Assembly: GCA_021521415.1 (NCBI GenBank)
Contig: JAIQDT010005470.1
Span: forward strand, 1 to 64,000
DNA: 64,000 nucleotides
Direction of reading: 5' to 3'
Source: Bidens hawaiensis
Lineage: Eukaryota; Streptophyta; Magnoliopsida; Asterales; Asteraceae
Under the pieces are notes generated by a model that had not been told where the DNA came from, searched no databases, and saw only the letters and a list, made by a program, of their open reading frames with translations. This document shows, one piece after another, positions 22,876 through 35,176 of the stretch. Position 1 is the stretch's first letter. Every line of letters starts with the position of its first letter. A program made the translations under genes and the position numbers.

Positions 22876-25800
22876 TTAATTCATACCTCCGGTGATTTCT
22901 GACGGTTTGCCGGGTTTCGCGGTTTTCTGTGTTTGGTCAGCCCTTCAAAAAGGTGAGGATACTTTTCATCATTTGATCCTCGCGTTCCCACATGAACTCC
23001 GGTCCACGTCTCGAGTTACAACGAACCTTAACAATTGGAATTTTGCTATGCTTGAGCGTTTTGGTTTCCCAATCCAAAACCTCAACTGTTCTTCAATGCA
23101 GCGTAATTGTTCATTAACTTGCAGTTCATCCAAAGGGACTACTTGAGTTTCATCGGATAGGCATTTCTTTAAATTCGATACGTGAAAAACATTGTGTACA
23201 CTGCTGAGTTCCGCTGGTAAGTCCAGCCGGTACGCCACCGGACCAACGCGTTCCGTTATCCGGTAAGGACCAACATATCGTGGGTTGAGTTTGTTTCGCT
23301 TTCCAAAGCGAACCACACCTTTCCAAGGTGAGACTTTGAGTAACACTCGATCGTTCACTTGAAATTCGAGAGGTTTTCGGCGCTTGTCGGCGTAACTCTT
23401 TTGCCGATCTCGTGCTGCTGCCATGCGATTTCGGATTTGAACAATCTTTTCTGAAGTTTCGAGTACTAGTTCTGGACCAGTATTTTGGCTGTCACTCACC
23501 TCTGCCCAGCAGAGAGGTGATTGACACTTCCGTCCGTACAGTGCTTCAAACGGCGCTGCTTTAATACTTGCGTGGTAGCTGTTATTATACGAAAACTCTA
23601 CCAAAGGTAAGTGAGGTTCCCAACTTTTTCCGAAATCCAACACACAGGCACGCAGCATGTCCTCTAAGGTCTGAATAGTTCGTTCACTTTGCCCATCCGT
23701 CTGAGGATGGTATGCTGTGCTCATATCAAGACGGGTGCCTAGTGCGCTCTGTAGTGACTTCCAAAAGTGCGAAGTGAAACAAGAATCTCGATCGGAAATG
23801 ATTGAGACAGGCACTCCGTGTCTAGACACTACTTCTTTCATGTAGACGCGAGTCAGTCTTTCCATTTTGTCCGATTCCTTAATCGCTAAAAAGTGTGCCG
23901 ACTTAGTCAACCGGTCAACGATCACCCAGATGGTATCGCATCCCGTCGGTGTTTTAGGTAATCCAGTGATAAAATCCCTTGAAATGTGTTCCCATTTCCA
24001 CATTGGAAGTTCCAGTTGCTGTAGCAGGCCAGATGGTTCCTGGTATTCTATTTTGACTCGGGCGCAAGTCAAGCATTTGCTCACGTAGGTGGCAATGTCG
24101 GCTTTCATATTTGGCCACCAGTAAAGTGCCTTTATGTCATGATACATTTTATCTAAGCCAGGGTGGATAGAATATCGGGACTTGTGTGCTTCGTCCATCA
24201 CTAGAGTTCTCAACTCTCCGTATCGTGGAACCCAAATCCGGTTCTCAAAATATCGGACCCCGTCCGATTTGGTTTCAAGTTGCTTGCTCATGCCCCGCAT
24301 GAGTTCCGATGGAAGATTATCATCTTTCAAAGCTTCAAGTTGTGCATCGCGAATCTGATCGGGTAAGCTGACATGAATCGCGAGTTGCAATGCTCGCGCT
24401 CGCCTGGGTTTATCGGTTTCTTTTCTACTGAGAGCGTCGGCCACTACATTGGCCTTGCCAGGGTGGTACTTGATGGCACAATCATAATCCTTAAGCAACT
24501 CGACCCAACGACGCTGTCGCATGTTCAGCTCCTTCTGATCGTAGATATGCTGGAGACTCTTGTGGTCGGTGTAAATGGTAAACTTGGTACCGTACAAGTA
24601 ATGCCTCCATATCTTAAGTGCAAACACCACAGCTCCGAGTTCCAAGTCATGGGTCGTGTAGTTCTTCTCGTGAATCCGTAGTTGTCGAGAGGCATAGGCT
24701 ATAACCTTCTCGAGTTGCATCAGCACACAACCGAGACCTTGTATCGATGCGTCACGATGTACCTCAAAATTCTCTGTTCCCTCGGGTAGGGCTAGAATAG
24801 GGGCGCTACAGAGTTTGGTTTTCAACAGTTGAAAAGCGGATTCTTGCGCGTCACCCCAATTGTACTTAGTGCCTTTGTGAGTCAAAGCGGTGAGGGGTTG
24901 AGCAATCTTTGAAAACCCTTCGATGAAACGCCGGTAGTAGCCGGCCAGTCCTAGGAATTGTCGCACCTCAGTCGGGGTCTTAGGTGCTTCCCAGTTTTTG
25001 ATGGCCTCTACCTTACCGGGATCGACATGGATACCATTCTCGTTGATCACATGTCCTAAAAAGTGAACCTCATGAAGCCAAAACTCACATTTCGAGAGTT
25101 TTGTGTACAGTTGTTCCTTTTTCAATAATTCCAGAATTACCCTAAGTGTTCCTCATGGTCAGCCTTGTCCTTGGAGTAGACGAGAATATCATCAATAAAC
25201 ACAATCACAAACTTGTCGAGGTACGCCTTGCATACTCGATTCATGAGATCCATAAATACGGCTGGTGCATTGGTTAGACCAAAAGGCATAACCGAAAACT
25301 CAAAGTGACCATACCGTGTTCTGAAAGCCGTCTTTGAAATATCTTCCTCGCGCACTCTAAGCTGATGGTAACCGGATCGCAGATCGATCTTCGAGTAATA
25401 ACTCGATCCTTGAAGCTGGTCAAACAGATCATCAATTCGGGGTAAAGGGTAACGGTTCTTGACCGTCACCTTGTTCAACTCCCGGTAGTCGATACACATT
25501 CGGAAAGTCCCGTCCTTCTTTCTGAAAAATAAGACAGGGGCTCCCCATGGCGATGAACTAGGTCGGATAAAACCCTTATCCAACAAATCTTGCAACTTAG
25601 TGGACAGTTCCTGAAGCTCCGCCGGTGCGAGCCGATACGGGGCACGTGCTATAGGTGCTGCACCGGGTGTCAACTCGATTCGGAATTCGACTTGTCGTAT
25701 AGGAGGGAGTCCAGGCAAATCCTCCGGGAAAACTTCCGGAATATCTCGCACAATCGGTATATCTTCAATTCGCTTCTCCTCCACGGGTTTCTCAACAATA

Positions 25801-27469
25801 TGCGCCAAAATTGCCGGATGACCCTTTCGTAGATACTTCTGCGCCTTCATGAGGGTAATGACGCTGGTGGTCATGCCGCTTTTCTCGCCCCGGATCGAAA
25901 CGATCTCGCCGGAAGGGGTAGTAATGTGACTATCTTGTCGTGACATATAATCTCCGTTCGGTTCTCGGATAACCAGTCCATGCCGACCACGACATCGAAA
26001 CTACTAAGCGTAAAAGGAATAAGGTCGATATCAAAGACATGACCTGACAGTTTTAACTTACATCCCGCAAGTACATGAGTCGTTACTATAGTCTTACCGT
26101 TAGCTAATTCAACAGGAAACTTAGCATCTAACGGGGTTGGGGTTAAGTCTAAGAGTTGGCTAAAGGCTTTCGACACAAAACTCCTATCAGCTCCAGTGTC
26201 AAACAATACAGAAGCAAAACAATCGTTCACAGGGAACTTACCAGTCACCACGTACTGATCATTGCGGGCTTGACCCGACCCAATAACAAAAGCTCTTCCT
26301 TTACCATTGTTTCCACCACCACTGCCACTTCCATTACCTCCATTGTTGTCGTTCTGTTTCAGCTTAGGGCAGTCCTTCTTAAAATGTCCCTCTTGTCCAC
26401 ACTCAAAACATCCCTTGGTTGTCATGGGTGGTTTAGGAGCACCCTTTGCCGCAAGGTCTCCTCTACATTCCTTTGCCTGGTGACCCATCTTTCCGCATCT
26501 CTGACACTTGACACGGTCACACGGGCCAGCATGATGATAGTTGCACCTGTTGCACTTCGGATATCTCCCAGCATAGCCGCTCGAACCCTGCCCGCTACCG
26601 TTGTTATTATTGTTGTGACTCTGATTGTTGAAGCTCCGGGTGAATTCGGGCTTTTGGTAGTGTTGCTGCTGTGGGGGGTTCAAGGATGAGGATCTGGTGT
26701 TGTCAAACTTTCTCTTTCCGCTGCTCGGGTTGTTGCTGTTGTTGTTGTCAGTGCTCAGGTTGTCACGGGCTTTAGTGGTTGAACCCCTAGGTGGTAGCGC
26801 ACATTGGGTCACTGCTTGATCCGTCAGTTTGTGAGCTAACCGGATCGCTTGTTGAATCGTGGCTGGTCTGGAAGACGTCACCATGCCCTGAATTTGCGGT
26901 GCTAACCCATCAATATACATTTCAATCCTCTTACTCGGCGGGTCTACCATCCGTGGACACATCACGGCCAACTCGTGAGAACGGGTAGTGTAGGCCTCGA
27001 TTTTTGAACCCACCATTTTCAATGACCAAAACTCTGACTCCAATTTTGCAATCTCCTCTCTCGGACAGTACTCTTCTCGCATCATGTTTTTGAACTCCTC
27101 CCAGTTCATAGCGTTAGCCAGTTCCAATCCAAGGATCTGCACGTTCGAATTCCACCAAGTGAGGGCAGAATCCTCAAGTGTTCCAGCAGCGAATTTGACC
27201 CTACTGGCAGGGGAACAATTACACATCTCAAATGCTGATTCGGCCTTCTCAGCCTAACGCAGGAAGCCTATAGCTCCCTCAGTGCCCTTAAACGTACTGG
27301 GCTTGCAGTCAAGGTAATTCTTGAAGGTACACGTTCCAATTGGACCTCCAGCTTGGTTCTGAACATGTGCGGCTAGAGCGGCTGCCGCGTGGTCGTTCAG
27401 CGGAGTTTGGAGTTCTGCTGCAGTCAAGTTGATGTTACCACGTCTGTGTCCAGCGTTTCTTCCAGACAT
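22876..27469 (-). pseudogene. gag-pol polyprotein of element A, broken by one stop and several frameshifts
   Basis: The frame begins MSGRNAGHRRG at 27469. Gag has the capsid core (LEDSALTWWNSNV, WEEFKNMMREEYCP) and knuckles CQRCGKMGHQAKEC and [14 protein letters not shown]. Protease has [12 protein letters not shown]; reverse transcriptase has the catalytic FIDDILVYS; RNase H follows. Integrase has the H-H-C-C zinc site and the D-D-E residues ([27 protein letters not shown]), then VGPYRI of the GPY/F module. Breaks are a TAG in gag at about 27254 and one-base losses near 25929, 25138, 23092 and 22973. Apart from the stop, the breaks I located fall in short homopolymers, so sequencing or consensus errors are possible. 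Proteins would form particles, copy RNA to DNA and integrate it. Confidence 0.88.
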
Positions 27470-27485
27470 CTAGGTGTTATCATTC

Positions 27486-28250
27486 TCAGATGTCATCGTC
27501 TGAGGACACCTCTGAGTGTGCCTTCTCCTCTGCCGGTTCTTCCTCCGGTTCTTCTTCAGGTTCCTCCTCGGGATCTTCCACGGGATCCTCCTCAGGCTCC
27601 TCTTCGGGATCTTCTTCGGGTTCCTCTTCAGGCTCTGCCTCAGGTTCTGCCTCAGGCTCTGCCTCAGGTTCGGCTGCGTTCTGAGCAATCTGCATTTGTA
27701 AGACATCGCAACGCTCTAGAGCTATCTCGGTTCGGGTCCTTGCTACTTGGAGTTGCTCTTGCAAGTCTATTATTTCGGCTTGCATCTTTCTCATAATCTT
27801 CATCTGTTGATCACTAGCCTCCTGCATTTCCTTCATGGTCGCTGCCATGCGGGCAATTTCCTCCTTAGTCTCGGTTCCGTCTTTTAACAGTCCGGAAACG
27901 TTCGCTCTCGTATAGCGCATGTAACCCACGTCACGCTCCAAGCATGAAACAACAGCTGCGAGAACTCGCTCTACAGGTTCGGTTATGGGTGGTAGGGTGT
28001 TGGGGTAAGCAGGATGGTTCGGGGGTGGTAATGGGGGAACTTGTTCACGATAGATCATACGTCTGATCATATTAGGGTACCAATCCCAGCTAACTTCATT
28101 TTCGTACATGCCTCCAGATAAGCGATACCTCTTCGGTGCGGGAGCTTCGAGTTCCGGGACTACTCGGGGGTGGCGATGCGGGAGGTATTTGCGGTTCTTT
28201 CCCGTGAGCATGAGTCATCGGATCGGATGATGATGAGGGTGGCGTCGACA
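27486..28250 (-). pseudogene. Accessory ORF1 of element A: coiled coil plus acidic Glu-Pro tail
   Basis: This is the counterpart of the intact frame at 52058-52822 in element B. A 241-codon frame starts at 28211, but the start equivalent to B's is about 40 bases further upstream, separated by one extra C in a C-run, so the N-terminus is frameshifted. The middle (EEIARMAATMKEMQEASDQQ and on) looks like a coiled coil. The C-terminal 60 or so residues are repeated EP/DP-rich acidic sequence ending SSDDDI. Its stop lies 16 nt before the gag ATG. Function is unknown. Confidence 0.7.
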
Positions 28251-28410
28251 TCCCTACAGGTAAGCCGTGTATGCGCGCGTATGAGTGAAAGGGGTAAAGA
28301 GATAAGATAACAAAAACTACACAAATCTATGCAGTGTGTATCATTATAACTAATAGGTCGTCGCGGTTATAGTCTAGTATGCATGCAGCTTCTAGTTCGC
28401 TATAACCAAT

Positions 28411-28426
28411 GGCTCTGATACCAATC
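28411..28426 (-). promoter_or_regulatory. Primer-binding site of element A
   Basis: On the minus strand GATTGGTATCAGAGCC directly follows the 5' LTR. It is complementary to initiator methionine tRNA. Confidence 0.9.
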
Positions 28427-31099
28427 TGTCACACCCTCAAAATCCACTAACGGAGTTTTACCGTCAGAGGGTGTGAACTAACAGGATCGGATTCATTAGT
28501 TATAATCAAACCATAAAACGTTTACGAGTAATTAAATGCGGAAGCGTAAAACCATAGAAACAAATGTTGCGTCACGCAGGACGACTTAAAACCCAATGAT
28601 AACAGTTTAAAATAAGTTTGCATAATTAAAAGTGTTTCAAGCAATGCATGATCCTAAACCGCGCGCCCGCCTCGGCTACCTAAGAATAACATACTAAAAG
28701 TGTCAACACGGGGTTGGTGAGTTCACAAGTTTATATAAAATAAAGCGTTTAGCGTTTGCGTTCAGCGTTTTGCGTTCAGCGTTTTGCGTTACCAGATAGT
28801 GTTATGTCAATTATATATCCATAGGTAGCTAGCCTATAAAACAAGTATTACTAAGTATTCGACACCGAAGCTGACTGTTTATCATTTGCCTTGCCACCAG
28901 GTCTATCCCGACCATGGTATGTGTTTAGCCAAGATTACACCCACTCGACCTCCAGTCGAGTTTAGCGTTGGGTGGGGTTTGTCAAACCCAGTAGTACTAC
29001 TCAACAATGACTCGCTATTATCCAATATTAAACGGTTCGATGTGAATGAAGGACTTTAGTTAACGCGTTTTCCACTTAGTCTTTACAAGTGATATATAAT
29101 CTATATTAACAAAATCTTAAATGCATTTTCGGAGTATGTTATCTCCCCCAAGTGAAAAGCGTTTGAAAACAGTTTAAAAAGGGGTAAGTGAACTCACTGA
29201 TTGCGAGAATTTCCCAAAATAATTCACCAAAGGATGCGCGTCACAGAAAACTCTCTCTAGCGTTCTAAAACAACAAGGAGATTTTCTAAGTGTCGGAACT
29301 ATTATCGAGTCTCTAGACTCGGCACATAATACCTATGCACATAACATGTTTCGTGTTTCGTTTGTGAATCGTGTGTGACTTTAACAAGTACACTTGTGAT
29401 ACGATACGTGTGTGAGCAATTATTTACGTGCCATATATTAATAATGTACATCACTAGCAATTACTCCCCATAAGGGCAATTTGGTCACACATAACAATTA
29501 ACTAGCAATTATTCCTCGCAAGGGCAATTTGGTCAAAACATAACAATTATATAGCAAGTATTCCCCACATGGGCAAATTGGTCAAAACATAACAATTATA
29601 TAGCAAGTATTCCCCACAGGGGCAAATTGGTCAAAACATAACAATTAACTAGCAATTATCATGTTTCATGCATTTTCACAAAATTCAGCAGCTAGTTTCA
29701 CCGAGACAGAAATTCTACTTGAAATATTGTACTATTTCACCGATCATAGCATCTCAATTAATTTACCAAAAATCATCACTAAAGCATGCATGTGTTAGGT
29801 TTCCAGAACATATTTTATTTTATTTTTATTCCACATAGATTTCTCATAATGATCAAAATACTACAGCAAGCTCATAACAGTCAAATTCATGCGCAACAGA
29901 ATGTTATTTGAAATTCCCGTTAAATGAAAAATCCAAAAAATGCAAGACCACTTGGGTTAGGTTCCTAACTCAATAAGTCAACTTCCAGAAGTGGAACCAA
30001 CCCAATTGGTCTCCTAGTTCATGAGATATAACATTTACAAAATAACCTAACAGCAGGTCTAACAACTCAGCTTTGCACAACGTTTTTGTAAAATCATAAA
30101 CGTTAACTTTTACACGTCCAAAAATTGCAAATTTATATTCTTTAGAAACTAGACTCAACCTAGTTTACTGTAGTAATCAATTATCTCAACCAATTTTCAC
30201 ATTTACACCCTGTTACAGTCAATTAAACATCAATAACACAATCTGTCCAGAAACTGTTTGCATCCAAACTCAACATATTAACTATCTATGGACCATAATT
30301 CATTCATATAACACTCTAGACTCCATAATCACTATCCATGCACATCAATTACACATTACATACATGGTTAGGGTTTTTTGTTTGATCTCAAACTCAAAGA
30401 CACAACAATTAACATGCAATAATATCAAAACTAGTTATCAAATCATCATCAATACACCATCAAATCAACAAGAATCATATGAACACCATACATAGGAAAA
30501 ATCGGACCTAGGGTTTGTAATTTATACCTTCAAAAGCACCAATACAAGCAATAGGAAGGTAGGAGATGGCTAGAAACGGATATAGGATGCTTCAATTGTG
30601 AAAGACAAGATCAAAATCCAAGAGGTATGTGTGTGTGTGTGAACCGATTGTGAGGAGAGGGGGGGGGGGGGTTTGGCCGTCGGTTTTGGGAAGAGGGAGA
30701 GGGAGGAGAGGTTAGGGTTTTATAATATTAATAATAATAACATGTTACACTTTAGTCCCTAAACTTCCAAATGTTACATCTCTAGCTTAATTAATTGGGT
30801 TCTTGTTTCTTGTTTAGCATTCCACATAACATAATCAAGTAACACATATGTCTAACACATAATTATCACATAATTATTGTTTTGACGTTTTTTGTTTATT
30901 CACTAATCGTTTGCGTCAACTCGTTTGCGTTTCGGTGCAATTCCCGAAAGACTACACATGTAGTAAGTGTCAAGCGTCATTTAAACCCTAGTTTAAATGT
31001 AATGAGGTGTGCGTTATAGATTCAGTGATCTAAAGTTTGAATTGACGGAGTTGAGTTAACGGAGTTAACGGAGTTAACCTGAAATTGACGATTGTCACA
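28427..31099 (-). repeat. 5' LTR of element A
   Basis: 2673 bp. Relative to the other LTR it has scattered substitutions, an insertion of about 19 bp near 30320, an extra GGAGTTAAC unit near its outer end and a shorter G run (13 rather than 22). It is followed by the second TATAA duplication. Confidence 0.92.
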
Positions 31100-31104
31100 T
31101 ATAA

Positions 31105-31850
31105 ATGATAATATATTTAACGTACCTATGTAACGGGTCCCTGATAGCCGAGACCCTGGCTTTCAAAGCGTTATCCCCAAAAGGCTTATCGCTAATCGCC
31201 CTCCACCAAACCCGCAAAACGTCGTCCGGTAACTGGTGGATGCTATCCGTGTAAAGCGGAAGTCGTACCTCCGCCGACGTGTATAAACCGAGCATAACGG
31301 CAAACTCCTCCATAGAAAGGTGAATGTCGTCCCCGAACATACGGAAATAAATCTCAAAATGACTAGTATCGGCACCTGGCTGCCTCATCGGAATCTCAAC
31401 CGCACCCGCCGCTCTCGGCCTATATCATTAATAATATAATAATAATACAATACTATACAATATAATATATAACTTAAAAAAAATACTTACCTAACACGTA
31501 TAGTAGAGTACACCTCCAACGTGAGCTCTCGGTGCGCAGAGTAAGGCATACTAAAGCATCGACTCCATGGTGTATTCGCGACGACATACTCGGTCCGCTC
31601 GATCTTCTGCGCCACAATTTCTTAAAAATGGCCAACTTATGACCGTGTTGTAATGCGGTGGTGTCAGCCTTCGGAGGCGCATATACCTTTTTGAATCGTC
31701 GCTATTGGCCTGAAACTGTAGATATTGGTACCCAGCTAGTATATCATCACCCTCTACCGGCCTTGGCACCTGGCCCTGCTCCTGCGCCTGCTCATGCTCA
31801 ATCTCCATCTCCACCTCGTCCTCCATCTGTAACAATTAAATAATAATAAA
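31105..31850 (-). pseudogene. Upstream exons of the MULE second gene (Athila ORF1-like)
   Basis: The exon ending at about 31126 encodes a segment with HFEIYFRMFGDDIHLSMEEF, VMLGLYTSAEV and VWWRAISDKPFGDN, and ends IRDPLHR before a GTACGTT donor. The next exon lies beyond element A at 20.03 kb and continues in phase. The pattern resembles the ORF1 family of Athila retrotransposons (known as a conserved unknown domain). A further exon-like frame (31551-31835) starts MLQMEDEVEMEIEHEQAQEQ, acidic and Gln-rich. Its role is unknown; other MULEs are known to carry acquired second genes. Confidence 0.5.
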
Positions 31851-32077
31851 TTAAATTAAATTATAATATTTATAATAATTAACTAAAAATAATATATAAC
31901 AGTAATAATAGTAATAATAATAACTAGGTAAAACCCGCCGCATTGCGGCGATACAACGACACAATTCGGTCGGAATTTTAAAGCGTGACTGAGACTGGGA
32001 CATCGAACGAGACAGCGAAGGGATGGGGGTTTCGTGTGTGGGCACATGGGAAGAGAATGGGGTGTAGGAGATGTGTC

Positions 32078-34759
32078 TCAGGGGATCCTGTTTTTTGGGG
32101 CCCCCTTTGGGGTCCTCTCGTTTCTCAGGCTCTTTCTTAATTGATTTGCCTGGAAAACAAACATCAGCTTCGAGAAAATACTTTTCTTTTGATGGCGATC
32201 GGTTATTGACGAAAGTGTTTTCATTATATTCTCTACCCCTGCTTCATAGTCCGGTTCTTCATTCTGCGGATACGCTGGATCAAAATTTAGCCGTCGCCAG
32301 AATGGGTCTACATCCTCTAGTCGAATACATCTGTTTTCAACTATGTATCCCTCTAACCGACAAGCACACGGCAACCCTGTAGACGTAAACAAATGGTGGC
32401 CGCATGAAGCTCCCCCGTCACGCAACCTCTCTATCAAATGGTACTCGTTTACAATCAGTTGAAGAGCCTTAATCGACACCCTATTAATTAACATTTTTAA
32501 CCAGCCGTGTCGTCGATGTTCTTCCATGACCTTAGAACGGGACTCTTCAAACGTTCCACCGATTTCCGCCATTTGACTATTAACCAGTTTAAGAACATCC
32601 CTCGCAACGGTGTCGAGCGTGTTGTTGGTTCCATGGAGGTACCTTTTTAAGTTTGCGTGCTGACCCTCAACACGGTTTGTTGTGTGCTCGCCGTAGTTTC
32701 GGCGGTCGTCAATCCAGCAAGCTACAAACTTGTGTTTGTACGGCTCCAGCCAGTTGTAAAAAATATAATACCATACCTCTGGAAAAATAAAAGGAAAATG
32801 TAAATAAAATGTTTATCCATAGTATTAGAAATTGTATACGCATGAAACACTTACCGCGTCTGTCCATTTCTTCTAAATGACGCTGCATCTGAGTGCAATT
32901 GTAGTCGAAAATATCGATCGTCGGAGACTGGTACAGAACCTTCCATCAGTACGCGAAATCCGCCCCGATATCTGTTCTATATAGACTTTTAAACTTTTTC
33001 TTTATATTCTCGGAGATGTGCCATCTACATAAATTTTTGGTGGCATTAGGGAAGACTACTTCACACGCATTCATAAGGGCTTGGTCCGCATCAGTCAGTA
33101 TCACCCGTGGCTCCATACGATCCTCGAGCAATTCTTTAAGTTTATCGAGTGCCCATGTGAAGTTCTTCTCTTTTTCCCTAATAATAAATGCGTGGCCAAT
33201 ACAGAACGACTTTGATGTTGAAGTTACACCAACAAATTGAACCAACGGCCAGTCGTACATGTTGATCTTGTACGTCGTGTCAATCAACAACACCTCAGGG
33301 AATGCACGCCACATTTTATGCGACTTATTATGGCAGAAGAAAATATCCTCCGTCCTGTCGTTGGAAGCATTCTCCCGGGTATGGTACACGAAACCATTTT
33401 TATCGAAAAAGTGTTCAAGTACCTGCATTAGATTAAATAAAACTTTATTAAATATTAAAAACACAAATAAATATTTTATATATATATACATATATATTAT
33501 ATATATAGTAAAACTATGAAGGTTTTCAACTACCTTCATGGGGGTATCGCCAATTCTCTCCTCGGCTCTAAGCTTATATAAGTAGTTGTATAAATCCCTG
33601 AGTGATGGTTGGCAACCAGGAAACTGGGCTTATACGGCATCTTGAATTTTTTGGGGCTTCACACCGTTCCGATATAACCTCGCAACCAGATCAAGTTCAT
33701 CGTTGGTCATTTTCCGGAGCTCCGCGTACCCCGCCTCAAAGACAACGGGATCGTGGTTGTGTGTCTCGTTTACCACTTCAAGCCTCCAACATCTACCTGA
33801 CGAATCGTACCTGCCTTGGAGTTTGAGTGGACAACATTTTTTTATACTACCGGTACGCCTGATCGTGGCCCTCAGTTTGGGTTCCCCTCCACGATTGCAT
33901 GCAAGGTCCACACCGTTTGTCCTTGACCGTCGGACCACAATAACACACCCATAATCTCGTCCTCTCTTTTTAGCCCATTCCTCCAACTCTTTACGGGACT
34001 CAAAAAGCTAAAATCAATTACAAATAATTTGTTAATTAATAATAATAATAATAATAATATAACTTTAATTATTAAATAATGATAATAATAAAATTAATTT
34101 AATAATCCTAACAATAATAATAAATATAATAAATATTATAAATAATACTACTAATAATAATAATAAATATTACAAATAATACTACTAATAATAATAATAG
34201 TAAAAAAAAGAATATGCGTCTTACATTATTTGTTTTATACGAAACCATCGGCTCGCGTATATAATCATCATCATAATTATCTTCATCATCTGAGTTCCCC
34301 CCAGCATGTTCGTTTCCCTCGTTATACCGTGAAACTTCTACTGGTATGTGGTACGAAGAAGACGACTGACCTCCATAATCTGACCCGCCAACAGGTAACT
34401 GGTACGTAGGCTCACCGTAAAATTGTTCAGGTTGACTCTCGTAAACGAAATACTCCTGAAAAACGTAATGGTAACATGTATTAGTTAAAAATCAAATGAC
34501 GACTTTATATTAAACATATATTACCTGGTTTAAATTTGGTAACCCGGGCGCGCTAGGCTGATCATAAGACTGTTCAGCTCGACTATCGTAATGGTGATAC
34601 TCCTGACAAACGTAATGGTAACATATTTTAGTTACAAACAAACTAACAAATTTATATTATATCAATATACAACGAAACCTGGTTCAAATCAGGTAATCCT
34701 GACTCGCTAGGCTACTCGTTAGGCGCGCATCCCGGCTCCTCCTCGTTGTCAGGAAACAT
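32078..34759 (-). pseudogene. MULE transposase (mudrA/FAR1-like DDE type), with stops
   Basis: Six exon-like blocks with GT/AG junctions are readable at 34679-34759, 34525-34602, 34225-34455, 33534-34007, 32855-33422 and 32080-32778. The first three encode short repeated Gln/Asn/Pro-rich tails. The fourth has the WRKY-GCM1-like DNA-binding domain (KKCCPLKLQGRYD, CWRLEVVNETHNHD). The fifth has the transposase core with LLIDTTYK and VILTDADQAL for the two catalytic Asp, and CRWHISENI. The sixth has NRVEGQHANLK for the catalytic Glu, then GLPCACRLEG, a SWIM-like segment. In-frame stops occur at about 34712 (TAG), 33628 (TAA) and 32946 (TGA). It would have cut and pasted the element but is dead here. 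Confidence 0.75.
34008..34224. repeat. AAT-rich low-complexity intron sequence
   Basis: AATAAT trinucleotide repeats within a transposase intron, with two near-identical stretches containing AATAATACTACTAATAATAA. Confidence 0.7.
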
Positions 34760-34939
34760 ATTGTCGAATCACCACATTTTATTTTTTTGGGACAGTGAAT
34801 TGTGTGTGCATTTATTTGTGTATGAACATATTCAAGATATAATAAAGAGAAGAAAGGGGGAGCCAGATGGCTCAATTATTCAAACTGATATATATGCCCC
34901 GTATAGTGTAATACAAAGCATATTGGACTGAACCTATAT

Positions 34940-35055
34940 GCCCCGTATAGTAGAATACGCCCCATATAGGGTACGATATGACAACCTAGGCCTGTACAAA
35001 CAGGCCTAGTTTGTCATATCGTACCCTATATGGGACGTATTCTACTATACGGGGC
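34940..35055. repeat. Large near-perfect palindrome in the MULE 5' region
   Basis: Arms of about 56 bp meet at CCTGT-ACAA-ACAGG. The outer arm reads GCCCCGTATAGTAGAATACG and its complement closes at 35055, with only a few mismatches. It lies between the transposase 5' end and the terminal palindrome, so it could act in promoter or end recognition, or give double-stranded RNA. Confidence 0.85.
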
Positions 35056-35126
35056 GTAACAAGCATTAATATGACGCATATTGCCCAATACGCCTCATAT
35101 AAAGTACAACTGAAAAAGACAAAACA

Positions 35127-35176
35127 CCCCTTAATATGGGGCGTATTGCACTATACGCCCCATATTAAGGGGTGTA
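35127..35176. repeat. Palindromic right end of the MULE
   Basis: CACCCCTTAATATGGGGCGT pairs with ACGCCCCATATTAAGGGGTG across about 8 bp. It is related to the palindrome at the left end of the element. Confidence 0.8.

Larger units (their letters stand above)
20089..31099 (-). mobile_element. Full-length Ty3/gypsy element A (chromovirus-like, Tekay/Del-type)
   Basis: An 11,011-bp element flanked by TATAA on both sides (20084-20088 and 31100-31104). In element orientation, 5' to 3', it has LTR, primer-binding site, extra ORF1, gag, protease, reverse transcriptase, RNase H, integrase with GPY motif and a chromodomain-like tail, a duplicated polypurine region, and LTR. By eye the LTRs differ at about 33 substitutions plus a few indels over about 2.66 kb, so insertion is fairly recent but not very young. 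ORF1 and gag-pol are broken mainly by single-base indels. It sits in sense orientation inside an intron of the MULE second gene. Confidence 0.9.

Noticed and set aside
27490..27701. Gly-Ser-Ser repeat frame opposite ORF1 of element A (also 52624-52818)
   Set aside because: Antisense shadow of the GAG/CCT-rich acidic repeat in ORF1; no independent support.
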